DNA of 44,746 bases from Pseudomonadota bacterium (GCA_021324135.1 JAJPJO010000439.1:1-44746); one strand, 5' to 3'; positions 32,997 to 42,787 are shown, counted from the stretch's first letter. Numbers and translations: made by a program. Notes: generated by a model not told the origin, from the sequence alone.

Positions 32997-35900
32997 TTAG
33001 ATCTCTAGATGCACATCCTCTGCATCAATCTTTTGAGCAAAGCGTTTTCTGATTAGCGCTTCTATATTTTCAATCCACTCATCCTTCGACTCGACTGCTT
33101 CCTTTCCGGTCTTGGATGACACGCTCGCCACGCTGAGGAAAAACTCATCGGCAAAAACGTTCTTAACCGGACTTACAATCGTCGTCATCTCTGCCTTCAG
33201 GCGAATCGCGTCGGTGAGCCGATCCACATAATGCTGTTTAGTCAGATGATAATAAATGCAGGCGAGGGCCAGATCGAATTTCCTGAACAAGAGCTTGACC
33301 ATATCGTCGGCGCTGCATCCTCTCAAGTCGGACTCGATAGCGCGCGCGGCCACCAACCCGGCCAGAAATGGATTGCCATCCTGCCCGATCTGCAGCACGA
33401 CTTTGCGGAGAAACGGACCGCGATTCTGTTTGATAATCACGTCGATGAAGTAACGCAGTGAATTTAATTGTTTCGCTTTGAAAAGCTCGTCGATTCGCAA
33501 GGCTGTGTTACGTACACCTTCCAGGCTGTCGTTAAATGACGGCAGCGATGGATCGCCCTGATTTTTTATTTCCATGCGCTCATCATATCTACGAGCCACT
33601 GACATGTTCGCGCCGGCTTTGCTGTAGTTGAGCTCGGCTGCCAGTGCACTTAGCTGAATCAGTTGTTGAGTAGCGCCTTCTTTGACCATGATGTCATAGA
33701 AATGATCGGCGATACGCGCATCCGTATTTTCCAGACAGAGTACGACGAACTTTTGCCTCGATGGATCGAGACTGAGCTGGTGCAATATCGAGCCCGCTTT
33801 TTTAGCGCGTCGAATAGTGAGGATCGGCATGAGGAGCGAAAGCAATTGCTGCTCCGGCAGCTTGTCCTGCAATAAAAGCACGGTTTGAAGAGTGGTGCTG
33901 AAGCTGCCGGCATCCAGGATGCATGGTATTATCTTTGGTGCAGCGCTGCTGAGACTCTCGACCTCGCCCGACAAGGCAATCAAATGCTCGAGATCGATCT
34001 TTATGTTGGCGCGCTCGAGGCTCGTCCATAGTTGTCTTGAAAATTTTTCACCGCACACCCGCAGCACTGATACTAAAAAACCTTCGATCTCGGTTCGGGC
34101 AGCAACCGCGGAAAGAACGGCCGCCAGGTCCATTTTATCGCTCGCCGTATCAAGCAGCTCCAGTACCTGCATGAGGTTGGACGTGTAACTGTCATGATTC
34201 AAATGAATCAACAGTCGAGCGATCTGATCGTGGGTGCCTCTGCCGACTACTTGACTCAAGAGAATCGGATAGAGCCCCTTCTGCTGCGGCGGAGCAATGA
34301 GCACCAGTTCTAGAATTCTTTCCGGGTCCTTGATTCTTTCGGTGATGAATTTTTTGGACGTGCTTAGCTGCGCAGCCGACATTTGAGCGAGAAGCGCATT
34401 CGCATCGGCGATGTGCTCGAGATTCTCGAGGTCGATGAATACCCGGCAGCGTTTCAAAAGCCGTTCCGAGCCGAGCTCATCTTCCTCATCAAGTCCGGCT
34501 AATTCGAGATAATCGTCAAATGTCAAAGACGTGAATGGACTGATTATTGCACGTTGTTCTTTGACCGCGATGGCCAGACTGATTTCCTTGAGCCGGTTTA
34601 TGACTTTGTAGAATGAATCTTTGGCTTCATTTTTCGGCCATACTTCCGCGGCGACAAAGAGGAGCTTGAGAGCCTTACGGTCTAAGCTCGTGGATGTCTG
34701 CTTTTCCACGGCTCTGTAAACTTGCAGCGCGGCGCTTGCGCAGGCGATGCAGGACTCATCGGAAAGCTTCTGCCTGGCGATCACTTCGATCACATATTTG
34801 TAGAGCAAATCAAATGCCTTCACGTGAGCTATGTAATGGTAAGGCAGTTCGCTCTCTACCAGCTTGAGCAGGTTTCCGGGCAAGGTTGTGCGGCTGGACA
34901 AGAGCCGCATTGCCGCATCCAGATGATCGTTCAAGTAGTGACTGATGGAAAGCAGAAGCGCTACCCGATCGGCATTGAAGTCCGTTTTCCCTGTTTCTTT
35001 GAGCTGCTGCGCGAACAGAAAATAATTGTGCGATAGTTTGTACTGCTGAAGCAACCCGTTGCAGTAGCCGAGTCTGATCATTACCTCGAGAAGTCGATCG
35101 TCGCTTACACTGTCCGACCCTTCTTCACCGCCGCGCCCTCTCCTGTAGACATCCTGGTATTTTCTCAAGGCGCCTTCGTAATCGCCTTGCTCGAAAAGAC
35201 GGTTGCCGATATTGATGCGGCGGTTTGACCAGAATGCAGGGGCGGCGTTGTGGATAATCGCATCCGAGACGAGGCATGTTCGACTCCAGGTTCGCACAAG
35301 CATATTTTGCAAGACTGCTTTTCCGCTCACACTGAATGACACGGGTGTAGTTCCAGCGGTTTGATCGTCGCACTCAGTATCATTCTCAGCGGGATGTCGA
35401 ACGTGATAAAAATTGGGATCGTCATGCACGTGAGTGGCATGCGAAACGATCGCTGCGCTCTCAGGCAGAATCCTCTCCACCTCATCGAGGGGAACGCTCA
35501 ACTCAGGAATTGTCTCAGGCGGCGCCCACAACATTCTCTTGATGATTTTGAACCGCCGGCTAATCTCGCTTGAGTCATGATCGATCAGCCGCTTGAACAA
35601 AGTTGATCTCTCCGGATCGAGCAGGTCGCCTCTTCTCAGAAGGATGCAATCATCGCCGCCGGCAAAGTTCTCATAAAGGAGAGGATCAATGGCGATGGCG
35701 AGCAATGAAGCGTGAATAAGCCAGCAGGAAAAGTTGTCGACGGTCGTGTCGTACTGCTTGTCCGTGCGAAGCGGGTGCTGGTAGCTTGGATGTCCGAGCT
35801 CGAGACTCTTCAAGCCGCTGAGCTCCGGCACGAACAGCGCGTCATAATCGACCAGTATCAATCCATGTTGGGCAACGATCATGTTGCCGTGCTGCAAGTC

Positions 35901-36365
35901 ACCATGGGCAATACCAGCCCGCTCCAGCTCACCGGCGAGAGAGGCGAATTGCCCAGCCAGCGTTTTCATCTTCTCTGAATTCTTGAAGTTTTTGCTCAAG
36001 TAAACGTCGATCGTGTCACCGTTTACCCAGTCCATCTTCAATATCGGATACCAGCTGTTTCTCACGCGAATGCCTTTCTCGATATATGAAAAGCTGACGG
36101 TGCAGGGCAGCTCGTGGAAAAGAACAAACTCGCTTATCTTCTGATAACGTTCCTTCTGCTCACCGCGGTGACTGAGAAAACAGCGGACCGCCCATTGCTC
36201 CCCCTCGCCCTGAATCTTATACACGCTGGCAAACGAACCGGTGATGCAACTCGGCAATCCCAGAGCATTGACCTGAGCGTGTCCGCCTTTCAGCTCGTGA
36301 TCGGCAAAGCAAATTGCCGGGGTCTGAATCGCTTCGTTGTAATCTTGTGGGCTCGGCCAATCCAT
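32997..36365 (-). CDS. Large protein kinase-like protein with TPR and helical-repeat C-terminus
   Basis: A 1122-residue cytoplasmic protein without signal or membrane segment. The kinase-like domain spans about 35-250: a loop with SFASVYKI, WAVRCF where the usual ATP-binding Lys is Arg61, the catalytic loop HGDLQHGNMIV (Asp156, Asn161) and DYD for DFG (Asp173). The HGDLQHGN form is typical of a family of bacterial kinase-like proteins, and basic residues in the AV(K/R)CF strand recur there, so activity is open. Residues about 375-470 include a TPR-like unit (GNRLFEQGDYEGALRKYQDV). The remaining 650 residues are mostly Leu-rich helices that look like HEAT/TPR solenoids. No vWA or PP2C partner gene is nearby. 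Confidence 0.85.
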   Translation of the reverse strand: MDWPSPQDYNEAIQTPAICFADHELKGGHAQVNALGLPSCITGSFASVYKIQGEGEQWAVRCFLSHRGEQKERYQKISEFVLFHELPCTVSFSYIEKGIRVRNSWYPILKMDWVNGDTIDVYLSKNFKNSEKMKTLAGQFASLAGELERAGIAHGDLQHGNMIVAQHGLILVDYDALFVPELSGLKSLELGHPSYQHPLRTDKQYDTTVDNFSCWLIHASLLAIAIDPLLYENFAGGDDCILLRRGDLLDPERSTLFKRLIDHDSSEISRRFKIIKRMLWAPPETIPELSVPLDEVERILPESAAIVSHATHVHDDPNFYHVRHPAENDTECDDQTAGTTPVSFSVSGKAVLQNMLVRTWSRTCLVSDAIIHNAAPAFWSNRRINIGNRLFEQGDYEGALRKYQDVYRRGRGGEEGSDSVSDDRLLEVMIRLGYCNGLLQQYKLSHNYFLFAQQLKETGKTDFNADRVALLLSISHYLNDHLDAAMRLLSSRTTLPGNLLKLVESELPYHYIAHVKAFDLLYKYVIEVIARQKLSDESCIACASAALQVYRAVEKQTSTSLDRKALKLLFVAAEVWPKNEAKDSFYKVINRLKEISLAIAVKEQRAIISPFTSLTFDDYLELAGLDEEDELGSERLLKRCRVFIDLENLEHIADANALLAQMSAAQLSTSKKFITERIKDPERILELVLIAPPQQKGLYPILLSQVVGRGTHDQIARLLIHLNHDSYTSNLMQVLELLDTASDKMDLAAVLSAVAARTEIEGFLVSVLRVCGEKFSRQLWTSLERANIKIDLEHLIALSGEVESLSSAAPKIIPCILDAGSFSTTLQTVLLLQDKLPEQQLLSLLMPILTIRRAKKAGSILHQLSLDPSRQKFVVLCLENTDARIADHFYDIMVKEGATQQLIQLSALAAELNYSKAGANMSVARRYDERMEIKNQGDPSLPSFNDSLEGVRNTALRIDELFKAKQLNSLRYFIDVIIKQNRGPFLRKVVLQIGQDGNPFLAGLVAARAIESDLRGCSADDMVKLLFRKFDLALACIYYHLTKQHYVDRLTDAIRLKAEMTTIVSPVKNVFADEFFLSVASVSSKTGKEAVESKDEWIENIEALIRKRFAQKIDAEDVHLEI

Positions 36366-36474
36366 TTACGTGCTATATTGCCATCCTGCCATTAAGATTC
36401 CACGAAAACATTTAGCCGTATCGTACTGGTCTCTGCAAGCGATGTACGGCGTTGAGCAACAGTGAATTCCGGGC

Positions 36475-37473
36475 ATGAATAAAAAGCGCTATAACAATGG
36501 TGTTGAATTTCGGAGTCAGTCCACCTTGTCACCTGGGAGCAAAGATTTATCCATTTTTTCGCCTGCCTCTTTGCGCCTGAATCGAGCAAAGTCGCCGCTG
36601 CTCGCAGTACTTCTGCTTGTGTGCGGCGCCAGCCTTCATGCCGTCCTGACTGACTCAGCACTGGCTGACTCTGGCGATATCATATTTGATGGCAGGATAA
36701 ACAAGTCCGGCGATATACCCGGTGGCAGAGCCAATCGCGATCCGACTGAGCGCGAGATTAGCAGGCGCGTAGTAACGGAATCTGCCGATCAATATGCGGC
36801 TGAATCGATTTTCAACGATGAAAAACCACGACCGATCAAGACGGCTACGCAACCTTACGTGGAGCGCCGAATCCGCAGCTCGATCGCCGGCTCCGAGCGC
36901 CGAATGGAAAGAAAGATGGCCATAGCTGAGGCGGATACGAATCTCTACGATCAGATGAGGCAGGTAGCCAATTGGCTCAGCCAGTATTGTATCTGGAACC
37001 GCCACTGGCCCGATCCCGGCGATCAGGAGAACGATGCAATCAGGCAACTGAACGACCTCTGCCCTAACAATCCCTATCAATCGAGCCGCATACAGGAAAG
37101 CTCGGGGTTCAGCACCGATCCAATCTATCAATACTACTCAGGAACGGTCGGCGATGCGCCGGACTCGGCATCAGGATATGAAGCCGACAGCCTCGAGCCT
37201 ACCACCACATACGGTGCGCTTGGCGATAAGCGGGTGCGGCTTGTATTCGACCCCAGTCTTACCGGCGTACAAGCCGAAACATGGAAAGAGTCCGCCCCTG
37301 ATGACTGGACAGCGCCGCCAGGCACAATCACGGCAATCAGCAACAGCAATAATCTGATCGTGGTCTGGGCCGCCGGCGCCGATGGCCGTCCGCTGAGAAT
37401 TCCCGGGCAGAGCCGTATCAGACTATTCGTCACAGCGGTAAATATGCCGACTGAAGAGCGCAGCGGTTACTGA
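36475..37473 (+). CDS. Exported protein of unknown function
   Basis: A 332-residue protein divergent from the kinase-like gene across 109 bases. A polar 40-residue start precedes a hydrophobic signal (SPLLAVLLLVCGASLHAVLT) with likely cleavage near SALADSGD. The mature part has an Arg/Glu-rich segment, then a central block (DQMRQVANWLSQYCIWNRHW) with conserved-looking Trp, Tyr and Cys, and a C-terminal beta-rich domain (RVRLVFDPS, NLIVVWAAGADGRPLRIPGQ). I recognise no family. Its position beside the kinase-like gene is the only functional hint, but the products are in different compartments. Confidence 0.75.
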   Translation: MNKKRYNNGVEFRSQSTLSPGSKDLSIFSPASLRLNRAKSPLLAVLLLVCGASLHAVLTDSALADSGDIIFDGRINKSGDIPGGRANRDPTEREISRRVVTESADQYAAESIFNDEKPRPIKTATQPYVERRIRSSIAGSERRMERKMAIAEADTNLYDQMRQVANWLSQYCIWNRHWPDPGDQENDAIRQLNDLCPNNPYQSSRIQESSGFSTDPIYQYYSGTVGDAPDSASGYEADSLEPTTTYGALGDKRVRLVFDPSLTGVQAETWKESAPDDWTAPPGTITAISNSNNLIVVWAAGADGRPLRIPGQSRIRLFVTAVNMPTEERSGY

Positions 37474-37506
37474 TCGCACCAGGAATGCTGAGTTCTCCGA
37501 TCAAAA

Positions 37507-38250
37507 CTAACCGGTAATCTGTGCCGGTCCGACATTTGTAGTTTTCAAAGAGACCTGTTTATAGGCGTGGATCCATGCCGGATAGTAAAAGGTCATCACT
37601 ATCGACACGCCAAATGACATGACCAGCGAATAGCAAGTCATGCCTATTTCCGTGCCCACTGATTTGCTCAAAACCATCGACAAAATCCCGGCTATTGCGA
37701 TCACAATGATTATCGGTATGAGCACGATGCCAAACAATGCCAGACCAAATACGAAAAGCTTGCCGAAAGCGCCTTCGGTTATCTTCCAGCTCCGCTCAAA
37801 CGATTCGATCAGCCCCAGATCATTTTCAGCCATGCAGGGCAAGTAATAACCGAATCGGATCGCGAGGAAAACGCCCGGCGCGATGAAAAGCAGGGTACCG
37901 ATGAATACGGCAATGCCGAACATCCAGTGGGCGATCCAATATTTCCAGAAAGTGCCCGCTCTGCTCCACAGCATCGAAAACGGTGGCTCGTTACCATCGA
38001 CAAGCGAGATCAGGATCATCATCAATCCGCCCAGGAAAAACGACTGCCATAAGGGCGCGAGGAATATCTGCACCCAAGTTCTTATGCCGTGCGGAATCCA
38101 GGAAGTGAGCACGGCCTCGACGACAGTAACCACGAGGAGGGAGCCGAAGATCAAAATGAAGTGTTTGACGAACTCGTTGCCGGCGAACTTAACTGCAGGT
38201 CCTACTGCCGGCACCGGTTCTCCAGAAGGGATAGCTAGTTGATTGGTCAT
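37507..38250 (-). CDS. Multipass inner-membrane protein (YciC/DUF975-like)
   Basis: A 247-residue membrane protein with about six helices. Helices are seen near 30-50, 70-92, 105-135, 165-195 and 205-230. The motif LGLIESFERSWKITEGAFGK followed by LFVFGLALFGIVLI is typical of integral membrane proteins of the YciC/DUF975 or glycerophosphodiesterase membrane-domain type, whose function is largely unknown. ATG 38250 has GAGGTG 7 bases upstream and lies below a good promoter at 38357-38327. It converges on the exported protein gene with a 33-base gap. Confidence 0.8.
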   Translation of the reverse strand: MTNQLAIPSGEPVPAVGPAVKFAGNEFVKHFILIFGSLLVVTVVEAVLTSWIPHGIRTWVQIFLAPLWQSFFLGGLMMILISLVDGNEPPFSMLWSRAGTFWKYWIAHWMFGIAVFIGTLLFIAPGVFLAIRFGYYLPCMAENDLGLIESFERSWKITEGAFGKLFVFGLALFGIVLIPIIIVIAIAGILSMVLSKSVGTEIGMTCYSLVMSFGVSIVMTFYYPAWIHAYKQVSLKTTNVGPAQITG

Positions 38251-38326
38251 GGTCCGGCACCTCTTTATTTATAGGGAGCGACTGCTTCAGACGCCAAAGA
38301 TCGAGATTGATGGTAAAGGTTGATCT

Positions 38327-38357
38327 ATTATCACACAAGCCGATCCAAAGATGTCAA
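38327..38357 (-). promoter_or_regulatory. Putative promoter of the multipass membrane protein gene
   Basis: On the minus strand TTGACA (38357-38352) and GATAAT (38332-38327) are 19 bases apart. The -10 is preceded by TGT, an extended -10 element. The start would be near 38320, giving a leader of about 70 bases. The site begins only 5 bases after the monooxygenase stop codon. Confidence 0.5.
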
Positions 38358-38362
38358 TTCGC

Positions 38363-40090
38363 TCAGCACTGGTTTGCCGGGCGAAAAATTTTGCGCAGAT
38401 ATGCGAGCAACTTGTTTGTGTCAATCGGTTGGCTGCGAAATGCGATGTAGCCATCCGGGCGGATTAGATATGCGCAGCCGCTCCCGGCTCCATATTTATG
38501 GTGGGCTGACATATCCAGATCCGATAGCATCTGTATCTCTACTTGCTGCATGCTCGGCATTGAAGCAAGGCAAGCTTTACCAGTCTCCGGCGAATCGGTA
38601 ATGACGACAATCTTGAGGAAGTCTCTGAAATTTGCCGGCAAGCTATTTTCGAAGCCAGCGAAATTCTTCAAGTCGGCTGCATCCTGGCTGGCAAAAAGAA
38701 GCAGGCAGTGTTTGATGCCCTTGATCAGCTCAAAGAGTCTTGTACTCTTTTCGCCGTCCAGGGTTAGAAACGCATCCGGTGCGCGCTCTCCAGCCTCCGG
38801 TCCATCATGGAAATGAAAGTGGGGCAGCAAATCGGTTGATGAATGCTGTCTGGCATTTGCCAGCGAATGCGGAGCTCGATTTTCTTCAATTATCGGACTA
38901 TCTTTGTATGTCAATGAAAGTTCGGAAATGGCATTGCGAATTTGCCTCTGAACAATCTCTTGTGATGCCAGTATCGGAGCGATCAGATTGCGTATTTTTT
39001 TGGCAACCGGGTTCTTGAGCGTGTTGACGCGCGTCATGAAATCGGTCATTTTGATGACACCAATGGCGATGGCAAGGCGCTCGGCCTCGTAACTGTCGAG
39101 CAGGAGATCGTTGGCCAGATTTTTCGAAACCGTGCCCAGTTTCCAGGCCAGATTGTAGCTGTCCTGAATGCCTGTGTTCATTCCCTGCCCGCCCGCCGGG
39201 CTGTGAATATGGGCAGCGTCTCCGGCAAGAAATATATTGCCGACGCGATAATGCGAAACGTGGCGACAATGCAGATTCAATGAAACCGACCAGCGCATAT
39301 CGGACAACTTCAGTTTCACGGGACAGCGCTCATCGACGAGTTGTTCCATAAACTCAAGGGAAGGATCGGCATGCCGCGACGAATCTTCCGGCTTCGATTC
39401 CTGGGCCCCCATGTCGGCGACGATTCTGTATCGTCCGCCGCCGTAAGGAAAAAATGCCGAGAGGCCTTTTTCGGTCGAGTAGACGTAAATCTCGTTGGGA
39501 TTCAGATCTCCCTCCAACAGGACATCGGCAAGATGAAACAGATCCGGGTACTGCGAACCGCTAAACGACAGGTTCAGCGCATGTCTCACGGCGCTGTGCG
39601 CGCCATCGCAGCCGACCGCCCAGCGCGATCGCACTAATGCTTCTATCCCGCCTTCTTGTTTGATCTTGCTCACCACGCATTCAGATTCATTGCTGATTGT
39701 CAAAAGCTCGCTCGATCGCTCCACAAACAGACCGAACTCTCTCAATTTCTCTTCTAAAAGCTGCTCTGTTTTGCTCTGTGACAGTGAGACGGTGAAGGGG
39801 TAGGGGCTGTCCAATCCATCAAAGGTGAGGCGGGCAATCTGCGTCTTTTCGGCAAAAATGTTGACGCCCTCTATGCGAATCGACTCCTGAAGAAAACGAT
39901 CGATCAGCTCGAGATCTTCGAAGACCTCGAGGGTTCGTGAATGTACTGCAAGAGCTTTCGACTTTGCCGAGCGCTCGGCGTTCTTATCGATAATGCGAAA
40001 CTTGACACCATATCTGGCCAGAGCAATCGCCAGTGCCAGCCCGGCAGGACCAGCACCGATAATAAGTACATCCGTATCAAATTCACTCAT
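38363..40090 (-). CDS. FAD-dependent aromatic monooxygenase (PheA/TfdB family)
   Basis: A 575-residue flavoprotein. The FAD-binding fold starts with DVLIIGAGPAGLALAIALAR. A DG motif is in GCDGAHSAVRHAL, and the second FAD motif is GDAAHIHSPAGGQGMNTGIQ with DSYNLAWKL. The C-terminal thioredoxin-like domain begins near GPEAGERAPDAFL and ends with AYLIRPDGYIAFRSQP. This layout is that of phenol- or polyketide-type hydroxylases (MhpA, RdmE and relatives); they hydroxylate an aromatic ring using NAD(P)H and O2. The substrate is unknown. ATG 40090 has AGGAGTGG upstream. It lies 56 bases after ispF on the same strand, possibly in one operon. Confidence 0.93.
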   Translation of the reverse strand: MSEFDTDVLIIGAGPAGLALAIALARYGVKFRIIDKNAERSAKSKALAVHSRTLEVFEDLELIDRFLQESIRIEGVNIFAEKTQIARLTFDGLDSPYPFTVSLSQSKTEQLLEEKLREFGLFVERSSELLTISNESECVVSKIKQEGGIEALVRSRWAVGCDGAHSAVRHALNLSFSGSQYPDLFHLADVLLEGDLNPNEIYVYSTEKGLSAFFPYGGGRYRIVADMGAQESKPEDSSRHADPSLEFMEQLVDERCPVKLKLSDMRWSVSLNLHCRHVSHYRVGNIFLAGDAAHIHSPAGGQGMNTGIQDSYNLAWKLGTVSKNLANDLLLDSYEAERLAIAIGVIKMTDFMTRVNTLKNPVAKKIRNLIAPILASQEIVQRQIRNAISELSLTYKDSPIIEENRAPHSLANARQHSSTDLLPHFHFHDGPEAGERAPDAFLTLDGEKSTRLFELIKGIKHCLLLFASQDAADLKNFAGFENSLPANFRDFLKIVVITDSPETGKACLASMPSMQQVEIQMLSDLDMSAHHKYGAGSGCAYLIRPDGYIAFRSQPIDTNKLLAYLRKIFRPANQC

Positions 40091-40146
40091 CGGATCGAAC
40101 CACTCCTATTGTTTGCGGGTTGACTGCTCCGGCACCGAATACGGTA

Positions 40147-40629
40147 TCATGGCTTTCTCTCTATGAGGGAAACCGCATAGGCTGCGATTGCCAGACCATT
40201 GCCGATGTCACCGAGCCGCTCGGCGGTTTTCGCCTTGATGCTGACATCGTTTGCGCTAACCTTTAATATGGCTGAGAGCCGCTCTTTCATGGACTGATAA
40301 TGCGGTGACAACTTCGGTGCCTCGCAGACAATCGTGGCGTCCACGTTACAGATTGAGTAACCGTTTTCAGCGAGCATTGCAACCACTTGACTGAGCATCT
40401 CCATGCTGTCGATCCCTTTTATGGATTCATCGCTGGGGGGGAAGAGGCAGCCGATATCGCCCAGGCTTGCGGCACCGAGCAAAGCATCGATAATGGCATG
40501 GGTGACGACGTCACCGTCGGAGTGCGCCACACTGCCCTTCGCGTGTGGAATATTGACGCCGCCCAGGATCAGGGGCAGTCCCTCCTGCAACCTGTGCAAA
40601 TCGAAGCCATTTCCAATTCTGAATGACAC
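40147..40629 (-). CDS. ispF: 2-C-methyl-D-erythritol 2,4-cyclodiphosphate synthase
   Basis: A 160-residue enzyme of the non-mevalonate isoprenoid pathway, which cyclises CDP-methylerythritol phosphate with release of CMP. The zinc ligands are visible: Asp10 and His12 in GFDLHRL and His44 in SDGDVVTHAI. Conserved LLGAASLGDIGCLFPPSDE and the C-terminal KAKTAERLGDIGNGLAIAAY complete the trimer active sites; the usual GxxGRxEGI form of the last motif is changed to DIGNGLAI, a mild divergence. The start is GTG with GAGG just upstream. It is 26 bases after the biotin carboxylase gene. Confidence 0.95.
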   Translation of the reverse strand: MSFRIGNGFDLHRLQEGLPLILGGVNIPHAKGSVAHSDGDVVTHAIIDALLGAASLGDIGCLFPPSDESIKGIDSMEMLSQVVAMLAENGYSICNVDATIVCEAPKLSPHYQSMKERLSAILKVSANDVSIKAKTAERLGDIGNGLAIAAYAVSLIERKP

Positions 40630-40655
40630 GTTGCCTCACCGAACCTTTCAGGCTA

Positions 40656-42518
40656 TCAGTCGCTGATGGTAGCGAGCAATGCATCAGTTTCTACAGTGTC
40701 GCCTGCCTTGACCATGATACCGCTTATGGTGCCGCCTTTCGGCGCCACCAGCTCCGACTCCATCTTCATGGCCTCAAATATGATGATTCTCTGACCGGGA
40801 TCCACTTTGGCACCCACGGAAACCAGAATCTGTTTCACCACTCCATTCATCGCCGCCCGGATTTCGCCAGGTCCGCCTGCTACCGTATGTGGTGCTGAAG
40901 CGGGCCTGGCGGCGGCGCCTCTTCCTCCAGGACTGCCCGGCAGCCTGGGCTGATTCTGTCCTGACAGGCTTGTCCGGCTGACCTGCTCACGAGCATGCTC
41001 CTGTACGAGCTCGCTGACCGAGACCTGGTAAAGACGCCGGTTGACTTCCACTTCGAACGAACGTGGCTCGGTTCGCCGTCTGGGCGCGTCTCCGTTTTTC
41101 AATTCCGGTGTCGGCTCAGGGGCGTTCTTTGCACCGGATGTGGTGGCGACACCGGCATACCGGGAAACGATGCCCTTCCATCGCTTCATCAGATCGTTTT
41201 CCACATACCCGGTATCGACCCGACCTGCCTCAAAAGCCGGATCATCCAGCATGGCGAGATGGAAAGGAATGGTCGTCGACACGCCTTCGATTTTCAGATT
41301 CTTGAGGGCGGCGCGCGTGCGATCGATCGCTTCTTTTCGGGTCCGGCCCCAGGCAACCAATTTGCACAGCAGTGAATCGTAGAAGGGCATCACTTTGTAG
41401 CCGGAGTAGCAGGCGCTGTCGACGCGCACCCAGGGCATGGATGGTTCTTTGTAATTAGTTATCTCGCCCGGATTAGGCATGAAATTCTTGTTGGGATCCT
41501 CGGCGTTTATCCGGCATTCAATGGCATGACCGTGCTGGGTTATTTCATCCTGCTTAAAAGAAAGAGGCCGACCCTCGGCAATGGCGATCTGCTCCTTAAC
41601 TATGTCCACGCCGGTCGTCATCTCAGTGATCGGATGCTCCACCTGCACGCGCGTGTTCATCTCCAGAAAATAAAACTGATCGCCGGCAACCATGAACTCC
41701 AGCGTTCCGGCCGATGTGTAGCGCAACGCTTTTGTGCCTTTGACGGCCGCTTCCAGAAGTCTTGCTTTCAAGGCGCTGTCCAGATTGGCTGCCGGCGTTT
41801 CCTCCAGAAGCTTCTGATGCCGCCTTTGACTGGAGCAGTCGCGCTCGAAGAGATGAACGACATTGCCGTGCTCATCGCCAAGCACCTGCACTTCAATGTG
41901 GCGCGGTTTGTCCAAATACTTTTCGATGTAGACTTCGTTGCTGCCGAAATAGCTGGCGCCCTCTCGCTGCGCACCCGATAGAGCATTCTCGACGTCCTCG
42001 TCCCGGCGCACGACGCGCATGCCTCTGCCGCCACCGCCGGCGCTGGCTTTTATTGCCAGCGGGTAACCGTATTTGGTGGCAAGCTCTTTGACCTCTGCCG
42101 CCGTCGTCACCGGATCGGTTGTGCCGGGAACGACGGGCACTCCGGCTTCAGCCATAGCTCGGCGCGATTCCACCTTCGAGCCCATTTTTTGCATCACATC
42201 CGGTGAGGGGCCAATGAATTTGAATCCATTTGCAGCACAGGCGCGGGCAAAATTGCTATTTTCGCTCAAGAAGCCGTAACCGGGATGGATGGCGTCAACT
42301 CCGGCTTGCTTTGCCACCTCGATAATTTGATTGATATCGAGATAGGCTTGCACAGGCTGGCCGCTGAGATGCCAAGCTTCATCGGCAAGGCGCACGTGCC
42401 TTGCATCCTTGTCGGGATCTGAATAAACGGCTACGCTGGCGATGTCAAGCTCGCGACAGGCTAGTATCACCCGAACCGCGATCTCGCCGCGATTGGCAAT
42501 CAGAATTTTTTTGAACAT
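40656..42518 (-). CDS. Biotin carboxylase fused to a biotinyl (BCCP) domain
   Basis: A 620-residue protein from ATG 42518, which gives the usual start MFKKILIANRGEIAVR; a TTG three codons earlier is also possible. Biotin carboxylase spans about 1-450: the ATP-grasp loop KASAGGGGRGMRVV, the catalytic block LEFMVAGDQFYFLEMNTRVQ with VEHPITEMTTGVDIV, and the HGHAIECRINAED segment. A Pro/Gly/Arg-rich linker follows. A biotinyl domain ends the protein with IIFEAMKMESELVAP, where Lys585 carries biotin. The fusion resembles the alpha subunit of acyl-CoA or pyruvate carboxylases rather than separate AccB/AccC. The carboxyltransferase partner is not in view, so the acyl acceptor is unknown. Confidence 0.95.
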   Translation of the reverse strand: MFKKILIANRGEIAVRVILACRELDIASVAVYSDPDKDARHVRLADEAWHLSGQPVQAYLDINQIIEVAKQAGVDAIHPGYGFLSENSNFARACAANGFKFIGPSPDVMQKMGSKVESRRAMAEAGVPVVPGTTDPVTTAAEVKELATKYGYPLAIKASAGGGGRGMRVVRRDEDVENALSGAQREGASYFGSNEVYIEKYLDKPRHIEVQVLGDEHGNVVHLFERDCSSQRRHQKLLEETPAANLDSALKARLLEAAVKGTKALRYTSAGTLEFMVAGDQFYFLEMNTRVQVEHPITEMTTGVDIVKEQIAIAEGRPLSFKQDEITQHGHAIECRINAEDPNKNFMPNPGEITNYKEPSMPWVRVDSACYSGYKVMPFYDSLLCKLVAWGRTRKEAIDRTRAALKNLKIEGVSTTIPFHLAMLDDPAFEAGRVDTGYVENDLMKRWKGIVSRYAGVATTSGAKNAPEPTPELKNGDAPRRRTEPRSFEVEVNRRLYQVSVSELVQEHAREQVSRTSLSGQNQPRLPGSPGGRGAAARPASAPHTVAGGPGEIRAAMNGVVKQILVSVGAKVDPGQRIIIFEAMKMESELVAPKGGTISGIMVKAGDTVETDALLATISD

Positions 42519-42787
42519 AGATGGCAAACCGCTCCGTCTTTCAAAGCTAAATTAGCTCTCAGGCACCAATTCGGCGCTAACTACATCAAGGCTAGGACTT
42601 TAGCAATAAAACGCTATCAGTTATGCAATAAAAAGGAATTAGAAAACAGGAAAAAATCATTTTTTGCATCAGTTCGCCTCAGGCCGGTGCACACTTTTGA
42701 TTGTGTTTTCCTTCAACGTTTGGCGCCTTGAGGGATGGTAGGATCTTTGGGTAGATTAAGCGCAAAACGGTACTAGGGAAGCTTACA
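42519..42787. other. AT-rich divergent intergenic region
   Basis: Between two divergent starts. It holds a very A/T-rich core (about 42600-42666) with a direct repeat GCAATAAAA at 42603 and 42625 and a perfect AAAAAA-TCA-TTTTTT inverted repeat at 42651-42665. A possible promoter for the dehydrogenase gene is TTGAGG 42728-42733 with TAGATT 42752-42757 (18-base spacer). No gene seen. Confidence 0.4.
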
